Made by a program: the position numbers and the translations under genes
Notes under the pieces: generated by a model
What the model was told of the DNA's origin: nothing
Databases searched by the model: none
The model's input: the letters and a program-made list of their open reading frames with translations, nothing else
Assembly (NCBI GenBank): GCA_029556545.1
Contig: JAKQEQ010000130.1
Location: 1-64,000, forward strand
From: Candidatus Hydrogenedentota bacterium
GTDB taxonomy: Bacteria > Hydrogenedentota > Hydrogenedentia > Hydrogenedentales > JAGMZX01
Length of the DNA: 64,000 bases
Direction of reading: 5' to 3'
Part shown: positions 19,758-28,746 of the stretch, piece by piece
Layout: every line of letters starts with the position of its first letter
Numbering within the stretch: position 1 is the stretch's first letter

Positions 19758-20685
19758 GGGGCGCCGGGCGACATGCCGCGGGGGTGATCGCCGTGATTTC
19801 GGTCGCAACATGTTCACGGAAGGCGGGCTCATACACGCTGTCTATCTGCAAGCCGTCCACGCCGTACTCGATCATGCGGGCCACGTCCCGGTTGCCGTTC
19901 TCCTCCCAGTCGCCGACGCGAAGGTAATGGAAGATGTTGATACTGACAATCACTTTGAGACCGAGCGCCTGAAAGCCTCGAACGGTGGGCGCGTCAAAAG
20001 CAACGGCGTGGCCGAAGATGAAGAGATGCCGGCCTGGGGCGTTCCGAATGTGGTCGCTCGCTCGCGCTTCCTCCAGGGACGGTTTCCAGGAAACACGGGC
20101 GCGATCCGCGAACCGTTTCGTAATCGCATGCTTCCCGATGAAGAAGGCGTTTTCCATCAACCCGTGCCTGATCATGGGCTGCTCGATACTCTTCGCGAAT
20201 GCCTCTTCCGCCTCGGGCGGCCACTCCTTGATATCCGGCATGAGGCCGATGCGGCCTTCACAACGCGCACAGAACGTGGCGAAGTCCGGGACCGTCTTGA
20301 CCGGCGCCAGCGCGCGCAGCTCGGCCAAGGTCAGTTCACTCACCAGCCGCGAGAGACCGGCGGCGCGGCGCAGGCTGTTGTCGTGCAGGCACACGGCGTG
20401 CCCGTCCTTCGTGCTGCGCAGGTCCACCTCGATGTGGGTATAGCCGCGGCGGATGGTTTCTTCGAGCGACGCGAGGCTATTCTCGGGGATTGTGTCCGTG
20501 ACCACGCCCCGGTGCGCAATAAGAATACGGCCCCTCACGTCCATTCTCTCGACGGCGTCGTCACAATAGCCGACGGTTCCGAACAGGAAACACAAAGCGC
20601 CGACGGATAACCATAATGGTGATATACCTGTCAGCGCACAGCGATTTTCGCGACTTATGCCGCAAGTCTCTCGTTGTCGCGCCAT
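19729..20685 (-). CDS. Secreted glycerophosphodiester phosphodiesterase, 318 aa
   Basis: GDPD-family motifs are present: IAHRG followed by ENSLAS (about residues 53-67), IEVDLRSTKDG with the metal Glu/Asp, and CLHDNSLRR. The enzyme splits glycerophosphodiesters into glycerol-3-phosphate and an alcohol. An N-terminal hydrophobic stretch (LWLSVGALCFLFGTVGYC) indicates export, possibly with cleavage after GYC. The open frame extends to 20853, but that extension is Arg-rich; I chose ATG 20685. The gene follows the fucose-isomerase-like gene by 64 bp on the same strand and could be cotranscribed with it. Tail-to-tail overlap with the regulator gene is 29 bp. Confidence 0.85.
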   Translation of the reverse strand: MARQRETCGISRENRCALTGISPLWLSVGALCFLFGTVGYCDDAVERMDVRGRILIAHRGVVTDTIPENSLASLEETIRRGYTHIEVDLRSTKDGHAVCLHDNSLRRAAGLSRLVSELTLAELRALAPVKTVPDFATFCARCEGRIGLMPDIKEWPPEAEEAFAKSIEQPMIRHGLMENAFFIGKHAITKRFADRARVSWKPSLEEARASDHIRNAPGRHLFIFGHAVAFDAPTVRGFQALGLKVIVSINIFHYLRVGDWEENGNRDVARMIEYGVDGLQIDSVYEPAFREHVATEITAITPAACRPAPPTSVASTAD

Positions 20686-20749
20686 GAGTCTTCCGCACCC
20701 TTGCGCGCAGTCGGAACGCCTCGCGCCAAGACGCCGAGTCCGCCAGAGA

Positions 20750-22342
20750 TCAGGCCAACTTCCTCGCCGCCTCGCCCGCGATACGTGTCTTGATCCCGAG
20801 GTTGAGGCACGTCGCCGCGAGTTCCTGCAGGATGTCGCCGTAACCGACCACAATGTGGTTCGACATGTGCGTGGCCATGAGCTGGTTGCGGTCGTAACCC
20901 GGGATGTGCACGTTGGCGATGGGCCATACCGGGGTGGTCTTGTCGAGTCGATCCCGCACCTCGGGCGCGGGCAGTTCGAGCACCTCGCCGACGCCGCAGT
21001 CCATGCCCATCTCGCCGTACTGCTCGTAGCAGCGCGCCCACGTGATAACGCCGGGCTTCGATACGCCCGAACAGGTGCCGCCGCCCAGCGGGAAGTACAT
21101 GGCCGGCTGCCGGTACACGTGCGTCTTTTTCCAGCCGCCGAAATGGGCCGGCGGCGCGCCGCCGCTGATCAGGAGCACCCAGACGAACTTGCCGTCGTAC
21201 TCGCGGCCCCAGCGCACGTCGTGGAGCGTCGTTTCGGTTGGCATACCCTTGCGTTCGTAGATTTCGTTCATGAGAAATTGCGGGATACCCGCGCCGAGGT
21301 CGCCTTCGTTGAAATGCGGGATGGCCTTGCCTTGCTTGACGATGGCGCCCGTTTCCGGGCTCTTGATCGGCGGCCGGTCCGCGTTGTTGAGCATGCCCTC
21401 GACCAGGTCCGACGCTGGACAACAGCGTACGAGGCCCAACTGGTACGGAATCCCGATGGCGCTCAGGCCGAACCGCTCGACGAGCCGCCCCGCCGCCGCG
21501 TACATCTTCATCTGCGACATGACTTGACCGTGTACGAGTTCCTTGAAGCCGTCAGCGCCCCAGTGGAAGTTGCACCCTCTTCGCACGAGCCAGTTCAGAT
21601 GTCGCTGCGCCTCCGCGTCGCTGACGAGGTTCATTTCGGCCAAGAGGTCCGACTGGTTCAGATACTCGATGGGCATACCCGCCGCGCCGACCAGCGCGGG
21701 GTCCATGACCGCATTGAGCATGCCCATGCAGCCGGGATCGAACTGCCCCATGATGCGGCGATGCTTCCGAATGTCCGCCGCGAGTTCCGCGCCGAAACGT
21801 CTTGCCGCCGTCGAGAGTCGCAGACCCGCCGCGTCGTATACGTGCGAGGTGTCGTGCGCGATGCGTCCCGTCCGCACCCACTCGCCGAGCCGCGCCATGA
21901 AATAATCGTCTTTCGTGAAAGCGTCTGACCAGAGGCGCGCGTGCTTGACGTGCAACCGGTCCAGCGATCCCGAATGATTGAGCAGTGCCACCAGGCCCGG
22001 CCACGTACCATCGAAGTTCGCGAGCAGCAGAATGGGACCCTTGTGTGTCTGGAGCGGGCCGCACACGTGGTGCGAATAGGCCCAGCAACTCAAGACGACG
22101 ACAACCGGCGCATTCGGTTCAATCTTCGATAAAATCGCCGCACCCTCGCTCTGGCGCGTGATGAAACCATGCTTCTTCTTCGGGTCGTACTTCGTCAGCG
22201 TTTCCGTCTTGATTCCGAGCTTGCGGAACGCCTTCGTTACCTCTTTCAGCGTCAGTTCCTGCATGGGCCAGCACTCGACGCACGCCGTGTCGCGAAAATC
22301 GCCGTTCGAGACCAGATACACCTTGTCCATACCCTTCGCCAT
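20750..22342 (-). CDS. L-fucose/L-arabinose isomerase-like protein, 530 aa
   Basis: The length and the two-part architecture (an N-terminal Rossmann-like region with VVVLSCWAYSHHVCGPLQTH, and a C-terminal region with LGGGTCSGVSKPG and THMSNHIVVGYGDI) match the fucose/arabinose isomerase-like family, which converts aldoses to ketoses with a metal ion. Family assignment is from pattern recall; the substrate is not clear. Start ATG 22342 is chosen because GGGAG lies 8 bases upstream; the frame itself reaches 22414. It is divergent, at 255 bp, from a DUF4432 gene (an epimerase-like fold), which suggests a shared sugar substrate. Confidence 0.7.
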   Translation of the reverse strand: MAKGMDKVYLVSNGDFRDTACVECWPMQELTLKEVTKAFRKLGIKTETLTKYDPKKKHGFITRQSEGAAILSKIEPNAPVVVVLSCWAYSHHVCGPLQTHKGPILLLANFDGTWPGLVALLNHSGSLDRLHVKHARLWSDAFTKDDYFMARLGEWVRTGRIAHDTSHVYDAAGLRLSTAARRFGAELAADIRKHRRIMGQFDPGCMGMLNAVMDPALVGAAGMPIEYLNQSDLLAEMNLVSDAEAQRHLNWLVRRGCNFHWGADGFKELVHGQVMSQMKMYAAAGRLVERFGLSAIGIPYQLGLVRCCPASDLVEGMLNNADRPPIKSPETGAIVKQGKAIPHFNEGDLGAGIPQFLMNEIYERKGMPTETTLHDVRWGREYDGKFVWVLLISGGAPPAHFGGWKKTHVYRQPAMYFPLGGGTCSGVSKPGVITWARCYEQYGEMGMDCGVGEVLELPAPEVRDRLDKTTPVWPIANVHIPGYDRNQLMATHMSNHIVVGYGDILQELAATCLNLGIKTRIAGEAARKLA

Positions 22343-22597
22343 GACCGCTACTCCCTTCCGTCTTGCGGCGCCGTCCGCGGACGACGCGGCTAATTCGTTC
22401 GAACAACCCCGCAAGCATAAATCGGGACATGACGGAAATCAAAGGACGTTCTGCTTCAACTCCCGTGGCATACCTCTTCAGAGCATGGTCCAGGGTGGGC
22501 CGCTCGCGCCGCTTGCGGTGTGTGAACGCGCGTCGTATTGTATGCTTGTAACGGGTGCGGGCGGGGCGAACTCGCCGCGACCAACGGAGGAAGCACG

Positions 22598-23725
22598 ATG
22601 GAACTCTTCGGCAAGCGCTATTCCGTGGCGGACCTGCGCCGCCGCGTCGGGAACATGGACCAGATTGCGGGCATCCGCGTGGTGCAACTCGACGACGGCA
22701 ATGAGCGGCCCGCGCGCGCGGCATTGATCCATACGGGCGGCGGTCTGGAATTGACTGTGCTCCTCGATCGCGCGCTCGATATCGCGGCGGCGTCGTATCA
22801 GGGCAAGGCGATGGGCTGGCGCTCGACAACGGGCGACGCGGCCCCGCAGTACTTCGAGCCGGAGGGCATTCGCTGGCTGCGGAGTTACTTCGGCGGCTTG
22901 GTGGCCACGTGCGGGCTGATCAACGTCGGCGCGCCCGCGCCGGGATTGCGCTCGGCGCTCACGGGCGAGGGACTGCACGGGCGCATCGGCAACACGCCCG
23001 CGCGCAACGTGAGCATCGTCCAGGAATGGCGCGGCGATGACTACGTGCTCGAGGTCACGGGCACGATGCGGGAGACGGTCGTCTTCGGTGAGAACCTCAC
23101 CTTGACCCGCACGGTCGCGACGAAACTGGGCGAGAAGCGGTTCTGGATTCGCGACGTGCTCACGAACGACGGGTTCAAGCCCACGCCGTTCATGCTGCTC
23201 TATCACTGCAACATCGGCTGGCCCGCCGTGGACAAGGGATCGGAATTGATGTCGCCGAGCCGCGTTGTCGCGCCGCGCGACTCCGTCGCCCACGACGGGA
23301 AAGAGCAGTGGTTCAAGATGGACGGCCCGACCCACGGCTACGCCGAGAAATGCTACTACCACGACATGGTCCCCGCGCGCGAAGGTTCGGTCACAGCCGC
23401 CATTGTGAACGACGGCTTCGATCGCGGCGCGGGGTTCGGCGTGTACGTGAAATACCGCAAGGACGAACTGCCGCGCTTCGTCCAGTGGAAGCAGATGGGC
23501 GAGCAGGATTACGTCTGCGGTCTCGAACCGGCGACCTGCGGCGTCGAGGGCAAGCACATCGACCGCGAATTGAGCCTGCTCCACGAGTTGCAGGCGGGCG
23601 AGCGCCGCGAGTTCCACCTCGAATTCGGCGCGATTACCGAAGCCGCCGAGGTCAAGAAGCTCCGCGCCGCCCGCGCAAAGACCAAGACGAAGATCGTGGA
23701 CAGCTACAAGCAGTTCGTGCGGTAA
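22598..23725 (+). CDS. DUF4432 family protein (aldose-1-epimerase-like fold), 375 aa
   Basis: The sequence fits the DUF4432 pattern of galactose-mutarotase-like beta sandwiches: GLELTVLLDRALDIA near residues 48-62, GLVATCGLINVG near 96, GRIGNTPA, LLYHCNIGWP, and a final catalytic-type EPATC region. Members are thought to bind or epimerise sugars; no defined reaction is known for most. The start is supported by CGGAGG eight bases before ATG 22598. The final 25 residues (AEVKKLRAARAKTKTKIVDS) are Lys-rich and probably a tail. It has no signal peptide, so it is cytoplasmic like the divergent isomerase-like protein. Confidence 0.8.
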   Translation: MELFGKRYSVADLRRRVGNMDQIAGIRVVQLDDGNERPARAALIHTGGGLELTVLLDRALDIAAASYQGKAMGWRSTTGDAAPQYFEPEGIRWLRSYFGGLVATCGLINVGAPAPGLRSALTGEGLHGRIGNTPARNVSIVQEWRGDDYVLEVTGTMRETVVFGENLTLTRTVATKLGEKRFWIRDVLTNDGFKPTPFMLLYHCNIGWPAVDKGSELMSPSRVVAPRDSVAHDGKEQWFKMDGPTHGYAEKCYYHDMVPAREGSVTAAIVNDGFDRGAGFGVYVKYRKDELPRFVQWKQMGEQDYVCGLEPATCGVEGKHIDRELSLLHELQAGERREFHLEFGAITEAAEVKKLRAARAKTKTKIVDSYKQFVR

Positions 23726-23810
23726 CGCGGGCCCCAGGAAGGGACGGAAACGACGTAAGCGACTCAAGAGGACACTGCCTCATTGACGAACATGATCCTG
23801 AGGACGTCTC

Positions 23811-23837
23811 GTCCCATAGGTCCCATTGGTCGCATGT
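23811..23837. repeat. 9-bp tandem repeat, three units
   Basis: Units are GTCCCATAG, GTCCCATTG and GTCGCATGT in the 278-bp gap after the DUF4432 gene. It resembles the arrays at 23956 and 47021. Confidence 0.6.
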
Positions 23838-23955
23838 CCTCCACGCGATCGTAGGAGCAGGCGTCGATTCGCCCCGCGAGGTATGCTTCTCGCCGTTTTC
23901 GCGCCTCTTCCGCCCAGATACGGTTCACGTCTGGGGGCGGGGCCGTGGCCGCATT

Positions 23956-23982
23956 GGTCCTTTGGGTCCCTTTGGTCCCTTC
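23956..23982. repeat. 9-bp tandem repeat, three units
   Basis: Units are GGTCCTTTG, GGTCCCTTT and GGTCCCTTC, ending 22 bases before the stop codon of the minus-strand phosphodiesterase gene. No gene was seen in the whole gap 23726-24003. Confidence 0.65.
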
Positions 23983-24003
23983 TCTGCCTTCCGGCGCGAC
24001 CCG

Positions 24004-25977
24004 CTACAGGATGCCCTTGCCCTCGAAGACTTCCGGCACATCGAGTCCGAGATACTCAAGCGCCGTGACGCCGATGTCCAACAGCGTCGGGTCTTCCGCC
24101 GTCTTGCGGTTGGCGAAAAGGACGCCGGGCGTGTCGGCCACGTCGGAACTGGCGTGCTCGCCGCTCCACTTATCGAGATTGGGCGAAAAGACCTCGTTCG
24201 GCGCGGCGCCGGACGCCGAAGCTTTCGCCGTCTGGTAGCCCTCGGCATAGCCGAGTTGGATGTCCGGCGATTCGATCTTCGATTCGCCCTGATCGCCGTG
24301 CAGTACGTAGATCGCGCCGAAAATCTTCTCGCCCGTCTCCGGATCCGTGACCTCGGCCAGCTTGCCGCGGATTTCCTCGATCAGGGCGGGCGCGTCCTCG
24401 GGCGGGACGATGCCCTGACCCTCGCGGCCGCGCAGGTTGAGGAAGATCATCCCGAGCCCGAGACCATAGGCCCGCGTGCGCGACCAGTCGAACCCCTGCA
24501 AGTACTTCTCATCCGTGTATGCCGTCGCGGGGTCGGTTTGCCCCTTCACGGCGAGGTAGCCGTTGCGCACGAGCCACGTGTTGACGCTGAAGCCCGTGCG
24601 GAAGCTGTGGAAGCCATGGTCCGAAATCACCATGAGGAGATCGTTCGGTTCGAGTCGCCGCATCACGTCGCCGATGATGCCGTCCATGGTCTGATACGTG
24701 TCCTCGACCGCGCGCCCATACTTCGCCGCGCCCTCGGGCGTGTAGAGCGGGTGCTTCGGGTCGCGGAAACGCCAGAACATGTGCGAAACCCGGTCCGTGG
24801 CGGTCCACGCCGCGACCAGCAGATCAAAATTACCGCGGTCGATCTCGTCGAGACACAGTTGCCGCCGCCAAGCCATGGTGCGCTTCACGTCCTCGAGGAA
24901 CATGTCCTCGGTCATGTCATCCTTTTGAAGCGCCTTCGTGTCGTAGACCCAGCCGATGGTCTTGAAGAGGCCGTAACGATCGGCGAGTTCCCCGGCGTAG
25001 GTCGCCGGCGCGCTGATCGGGATCATCGGTTCCCGAGGGTGCATCTGGAGGCAGGTCATGTAGACGCGGACCGGCGCATCGCCTTGCATCAGATGGAACC
25101 GGCTGATGGCGCGCACGTTGTGCTTCGGCGATAGCGCGAAGGTCCACTCCATCCACGGCGACCACTCGCCTTCGCCCAGCGCGACCTCCTGGCCCTGGAC
25201 GGTGATGCGTGTCGTCTTTGCCGACCGGTCCACGACCACTTCGACCGGGACCTCCGCGTACTGGCCGCGTTTGCCGGGGATGCCGATGCCGGGCACCCGG
25301 ACCGTGGCGGTGTCGCCGTTGAATTCGAGCGGCAGGCGCATGCCGCCGGGCACTGGCTCCGGCTTCGTGAAGTCCTCGGAAAACGCGAAGTAGGTGCTTT
25401 GCGTCCCGCGGATGTCCGGAACGTCCAGGCCGCACAACTGGCAACAGCCCTCGGACAGATCGTCCACGGGATACGCGAACGGCACCACCAGCGCCTTCAC
25501 GCGCGCGCCTTGGTCGTTGGCCGTCTTCCAGAACGTGTCGCCCTTGCGATAGTTCATGTACGTCGCCGGGTTAGCGAGCGCGCCGTCAGGCGCGAGGTCC
25601 GGCTGTTTTGTGACGCCGAAGCCCGGTGCGGGGAAGTAGTTGCCGGGATTGCGACGAAGGAAATCGAAAATGCCGTGATTCACCGGCGTGCGGCACGTGG
25701 CGAAATTCGACCATGCCGTCGGCGATTGCGGCGGGTTGCTCGATGCGAGGGGAACGAAGGTTCCGTTGCCCTCGAGTTGGGCTACGTGCGGCAGTTCGCC
25801 GGCATCAATCATTTGGCGCGTGATCTTCGGGTCCACGCCATCAAAACCGAGAATGATCACGCGGCCCTTGGCGTTGGCCAACTCGGCCTCGGCAAGACCG
25901 CCGGCAAGCACGGAAAGCAGCGCCAATACCGCCGCCCGGCGGTGGAACATCGATATCTGAACACGACGACCAAGCAT
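24004..25977 (-). CDS. Exported alkaline-phosphatase-superfamily (type I phosphodiesterase/nucleotide pyrophosphatase-like) protein, 657 aa
   Basis: A signal peptide (hydrophobic stretch AAVLALLSVLAGGLAEA) precedes the alkaline phosphatase core. The core shows the first metal Asp in VIILGFDGVDP, a likely Thr nucleophile in SPTAWSNF, the paired motif WTATDRVSHMFW, and VISDHGFHSF. These are the metal and nucleophile positions of the type I phosphodiesterase branch. A domain of about 250 residues with beta-rich character is inserted after the nucleophile. Members cleave phosphodiesters or phosphonate esters; the substrate is unknown. I chose ATG 25977 because GAGGAG is 12 bases upstream; the frame continues to a TTG at 25995. 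It stands alone, divergent from the Gfo/Idh/MocA gene. Confidence 0.8.
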   Translation of the reverse strand: MLGRRVQISMFHRRAAVLALLSVLAGGLAEAELANAKGRVIILGFDGVDPKITRQMIDAGELPHVAQLEGNGTFVPLASSNPPQSPTAWSNFATCRTPVNHGIFDFLRRNPGNYFPAPGFGVTKQPDLAPDGALANPATYMNYRKGDTFWKTANDQGARVKALVVPFAYPVDDLSEGCCQLCGLDVPDIRGTQSTYFAFSEDFTKPEPVPGGMRLPLEFNGDTATVRVPGIGIPGKRGQYAEVPVEVVVDRSAKTTRITVQGQEVALGEGEWSPWMEWTFALSPKHNVRAISRFHLMQGDAPVRVYMTCLQMHPREPMIPISAPATYAGELADRYGLFKTIGWVYDTKALQKDDMTEDMFLEDVKRTMAWRRQLCLDEIDRGNFDLLVAAWTATDRVSHMFWRFRDPKHPLYTPEGAAKYGRAVEDTYQTMDGIIGDVMRRLEPNDLLMVISDHGFHSFRTGFSVNTWLVRNGYLAVKGQTDPATAYTDEKYLQGFDWSRTRAYGLGLGMIFLNLRGREGQGIVPPEDAPALIEEIRGKLAEVTDPETGEKIFGAIYVLHGDQGESKIESPDIQLGYAEGYQTAKASASGAAPNEVFSPNLDKWSGEHASSDVADTPGVLFANRKTAEDPTLLDIGVTALEYLGLDVPEVFEGKGIL

Positions 25978-26231
25978 TTCTTCGGGACTCCTCAAACGTT
26001 TTCATTCCCACGCGCGAAGAAGCCGCAGCCTAGCGCACCCCGCCTTTTCAGAACAAACGTGCCGCCCGCTTTATGCGATGACCTTCGGTCGGATCAGTCG
26101 GATCGGCATTTCCTTGCTTCCGGCGGCATGAATGGTTCACAATGGAAACCTGCTTTTTCGAGTTTTGGTCCCATATGGGAGTTCGCCGTCGCGCGAACGG
26201 GTCGCAACCTGAATTCTGGGAGACACAGGTC

Positions 26232-27545
26232 ATGGGTATTTCACGCAGGAAGTTCCTCGGTACGTCCGCCGCGGCAGTGATTGTCGCCGGAACGCGGGCG
26301 AAAGGCAAGGTCTTTGGCGCGAATGATCGCATTCGCGTATGCGTTGTCGGTTTCAACGGCCAGGGCGGCAGCCACATCGACAACATCATGGAGCAGCCGG
26401 ATGCGGAGGTGGTCGCGCTGTGCGACGTGGATTCGCGCGTCCTGGCCCGCGGCGCGGCGATGATGAAGCGAAAACAGGACAAGACACCGAAGACCTACGT
26501 GGACGTGCGGGACGTGATGGCGGACGCGGATATCGACGCGATCAGCACGGCGACGCCGAACCACTGGCATTCGCTGATCACGGTGTGGGCCTGCCAGGCG
26601 GGCAAGGACGTATACGTGGAGAAGCCCCTCTCGCACAGCGTATGGGAAGGGCGCCAGGTAGCCGCCGCCGCGGAGAAGTATGGCCGCATCGTCATGCACG
26701 GCACGCAAAGTCGATCGAACCCGACGCTCATCCGCGACATCGGGCTCATGCACAAGGGCTTCATCGGCGAGATCGTCCACTCGCGCGGCTACGTCTACAA
26801 GAACGGCAACCGCATGGCCATCGGACACGGCGCGTCCGCCGACGTGCCGGACTATCTGAACTGGCCGCTCTGGCAGGGGCCGGCGCAGGAAAAGCCGTAT
26901 CTGGTGAACGCGGACGCCTCGACGCCGCGCGGCCTGCTCGTGCATTACAACTGGCACTGGGTCTGGGAATACGGCAACGGCGAAATCGGCAACCAGGGCG
27001 TCCACGAGATGGACATCGCCTGCTGGGGCCACAACCGCGGCCTCCCCGTCAAGATTTCGAGCACGGGCGGGCGCTACAAGTGGGACGACGACGGCGAGAC
27101 GCCGAACACGCAAGCCACGCAGTTCACTTACGCGGACGGATCGATGATGACCTTCGAGGTGCGCAACCTGGGTTCGTTCCAGGAGGCCGACGGCGGCGAC
27201 TGCGGTAACAGCTTCTTCGGCACGGAGGGCTACTACGTCCGCGGGCGCGGCTTCTTCGACTACAAGAACAAGCCCATCCAGGTGGACGAGCCGGAGCCTG
27301 CGGGGCTTCCGAAATTCGCGCATTTCTTCAAGGCCATCCGTTCGCGCAATCCCGAGGACGTGACCGCGCCGGCGCTGGCGGGACATCTGTCGTGCGTCCA
27401 CTGCCACATCGGGAACATCGCGTACCGCATCGGTCACACGCTCGACTTTGACCCCGCAACCGAGACCTTTGTCAACAATGACGCGGCCAACGCGCTGATC
27501 AAACGGTCCTATCGCGAAGGCTTCGAAGTGCCGCAGGTGGCGTAA
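26232..27545 (+). CDS. Tat-exported Gfo/Idh/MocA-family oxidoreductase, 437 aa
   Basis: The N-terminus (SRRKFLG then AAAVIVAG) is a twin-arginine leader. A Rossmann NAD(P) domain follows (IRVCVVGFNGQGG, about residues 36-48) with the signature VYVEKPLSH (about 128). The C-terminal half is a substrate-binding domain with HEMDIACWGH near 257. Enzymes of this family oxidise or epimerise sugars and inositols; Tat-exported versions are common in planctomycete-like bacteria. ATG 26232 is chosen because the Tat leader begins there and GGGAG lies just upstream; the ORF itself opens at 26142. A long inverted repeat at 27567 follows the gene and may end its transcript. Confidence 0.88.
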   Translation: MGISRRKFLGTSAAAVIVAGTRAKGKVFGANDRIRVCVVGFNGQGGSHIDNIMEQPDAEVVALCDVDSRVLARGAAMMKRKQDKTPKTYVDVRDVMADADIDAISTATPNHWHSLITVWACQAGKDVYVEKPLSHSVWEGRQVAAAAEKYGRIVMHGTQSRSNPTLIRDIGLMHKGFIGEIVHSRGYVYKNGNRMAIGHGASADVPDYLNWPLWQGPAQEKPYLVNADASTPRGLLVHYNWHWVWEYGNGEIGNQGVHEMDIACWGHNRGLPVKISSTGGRYKWDDDGETPNTQATQFTYADGSMMTFEVRNLGSFQEADGGDCGNSFFGTEGYYVRGRGFFDYKNKPIQVDEPEPAGLPKFAHFFKAIRSRNPEDVTAPALAGHLSCVHCHIGNIAYRIGHTLDFDPATETFVNNDAANALIKRSYREGFEVPQVA

Positions 27546-27566
27546 GCCCGAGGGAAGACGCCTATA

Positions 27567-27603
27567 CCCAGGGATGGCCGACGCCGCGTCGGCCGTCCCT
27601 GGG
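27567..27603. repeat. 18-bp-arm inverted repeat after the Gfo/Idh/MocA gene
   Basis: CCCAGGGATGGCCGACGC (27567-27584), one base, then GCGTCGGCCGTCCCTGGG (27586-27603). The only departure from perfect pairing is a G-U pair. No T-run follows, so it is more like a REP-type palindrome than a classic terminator, though it may stop or stabilise the transcript. Confidence 0.7.
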
Positions 27604-27622
27604 TTCCACGCGCCGGGTCGGC

Positions 27623-27628
27623 TATAAT
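27623..27628 (+). promoter_or_regulatory. -10 box of the DUF1080 gene
   Basis: Perfect TATAAT, 46 bases upstream of ATG 27669. No recognisable -35 is present at 16-18 bases. Confidence 0.4.
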
Positions 27629-27668
27629 TCGGAATCAGGCTTTGGACAACATGCGGGAGACCTTGGTC

Positions 27669-28697
27669 ATGACGACGAAAAAGATTCTCGCCTCTTTTCT
27701 TACGGCTGTGGCGATCGCGGCGTATGCGCTTTGCCTTGCCCCCGCGTGCGCCGCGCCGGCGATCGAGGAACAGTTCCCCACGACGCCCGACCCCTTCATG
27801 GGCGATTGGGTGGGCCGCTGGTCGGAGGAGGAAGACATCGACCCGGAGATCGCCGCCCAGGTGTTCCCGATAGGCCGCGACCGGTACCGCATAAACCTCG
27901 TCCCCAAGCTCGACATGCGCTGTCCGCCCCTGCTTGTGGTCGAGGTCGAACGCAGCGGCGACTCGCTCTCGTTCAAGCAAGGCGGCATCTCGGGCGAGTT
28001 CCGGGACGGCGTATGCACCGGAAGCCGCCGTGCGGGCGGCGCCACGTTCCAGATGAAAAAGACCGAGCGTCTCTCCATTTCGCTTGGCGAGGCGCCGCCG
28101 CAAGGAGCGATTGTCCTATACGACGGCACGAATCTCGACCAATGGGAAGCGGCCGAGGGTTGGGAAATCCTGCCCGACGGAACGCTCATGGTCACTCCCG
28201 ACGGCAAGGACCTGAAGTCGAAGGCCACGTACAAAGACGTGCGGATGCACATCGAGTTTCGCACGCCGCTGCTGCCGCACGCGCGCGGCCAGCAGCGTGG
28301 GAACAGCGGGGTCTTCCTTCAGGACGCCTACGAGATTCAGATTCTCGACAGTTACGGTCTCGAAGGCTACTACAACGAATGCGGCGCCTTGTATAAGGTG
28401 GCCGCGCCGCGCGTGAACGCCTGCGCGCCGCCGCTCCAGTGGCAGACCTACGACATCACCTACCGCGCGCCGATCTACGATGACGACGGAACCCTGCGCG
28501 CCAATCCCTATATGACCGTATTCCACAACGGCGTGCTGGTGCACAACTACCAGGAAGTGCCCTGGCGCACCGACTGGAAGGAAAAGGACCGGCTTCGGCC
28601 CCCGCCCACCGAGCCCGGCCCCATTCGCCTTCAGGCGCACCACAACTACATCCAGTTCCGGAATATCTGGCTGTTCGACTTGCGCGACGCGCAATGA
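27669..28697 (+). CDS. Exported DUF1080 (3-keto-disaccharide hydrolase-type) protein, 342 aa
   Basis: A signal peptide (about residues 1-28, ending PACA) is followed by an N-terminal region of about 100 residues and then the DUF1080 concanavalin-like fold: GAIVLYDGTNLDQWE, GWEILPDGTLMV, DVRMHIEFRTP, GNSGVFLQDAYEIQILDS and HNGVLVHNYQEV. A DUF1080 family member is known as a 3-keto-disaccharide hydrolase, which suits a position near an exported oxidoreductase that could make 3-keto sugars. That link is inference. Start ATG 27669 has GGGAG 10 bases upstream; the ORF opens with TTG at 27642. Confidence 0.85.
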   Translation: MTTKKILASFLTAVAIAAYALCLAPACAAPAIEEQFPTTPDPFMGDWVGRWSEEEDIDPEIAAQVFPIGRDRYRINLVPKLDMRCPPLLVVEVERSGDSLSFKQGGISGEFRDGVCTGSRRAGGATFQMKKTERLSISLGEAPPQGAIVLYDGTNLDQWEAAEGWEILPDGTLMVTPDGKDLKSKATYKDVRMHIEFRTPLLPHARGQQRGNSGVFLQDAYEIQILDSYGLEGYYNECGALYKVAAPRVNACAPPLQWQTYDITYRAPIYDDDGTLRANPYMTVFHNGVLVHNYQEVPWRTDWKEKDRLRPPPTEPGPIRLQAHHNYIQFRNIWLFDLRDAQ

Positions 28698-28746
28698 TCG
28701 TCCACTCGAGCGCGGATCCGCGTGAGCCCCTGGCCGACGCGCTGTC

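Noticed and set aside
23308-25134. Plus-strand 608-codon frame over the DUF4432 end and the phosphodiesterase
   Set aside because: No motif, crosses a gene border and an intergenic repeat region, and is antisense to the well-supported phosphodiesterase.
26241-28103. A 620-codon minus-strand frame across the Gfo/Idh/MocA and DUF1080 genes
   Set aside because: It spans two real genes and their gap, shows no motif, and has the composition of an antisense shadow.
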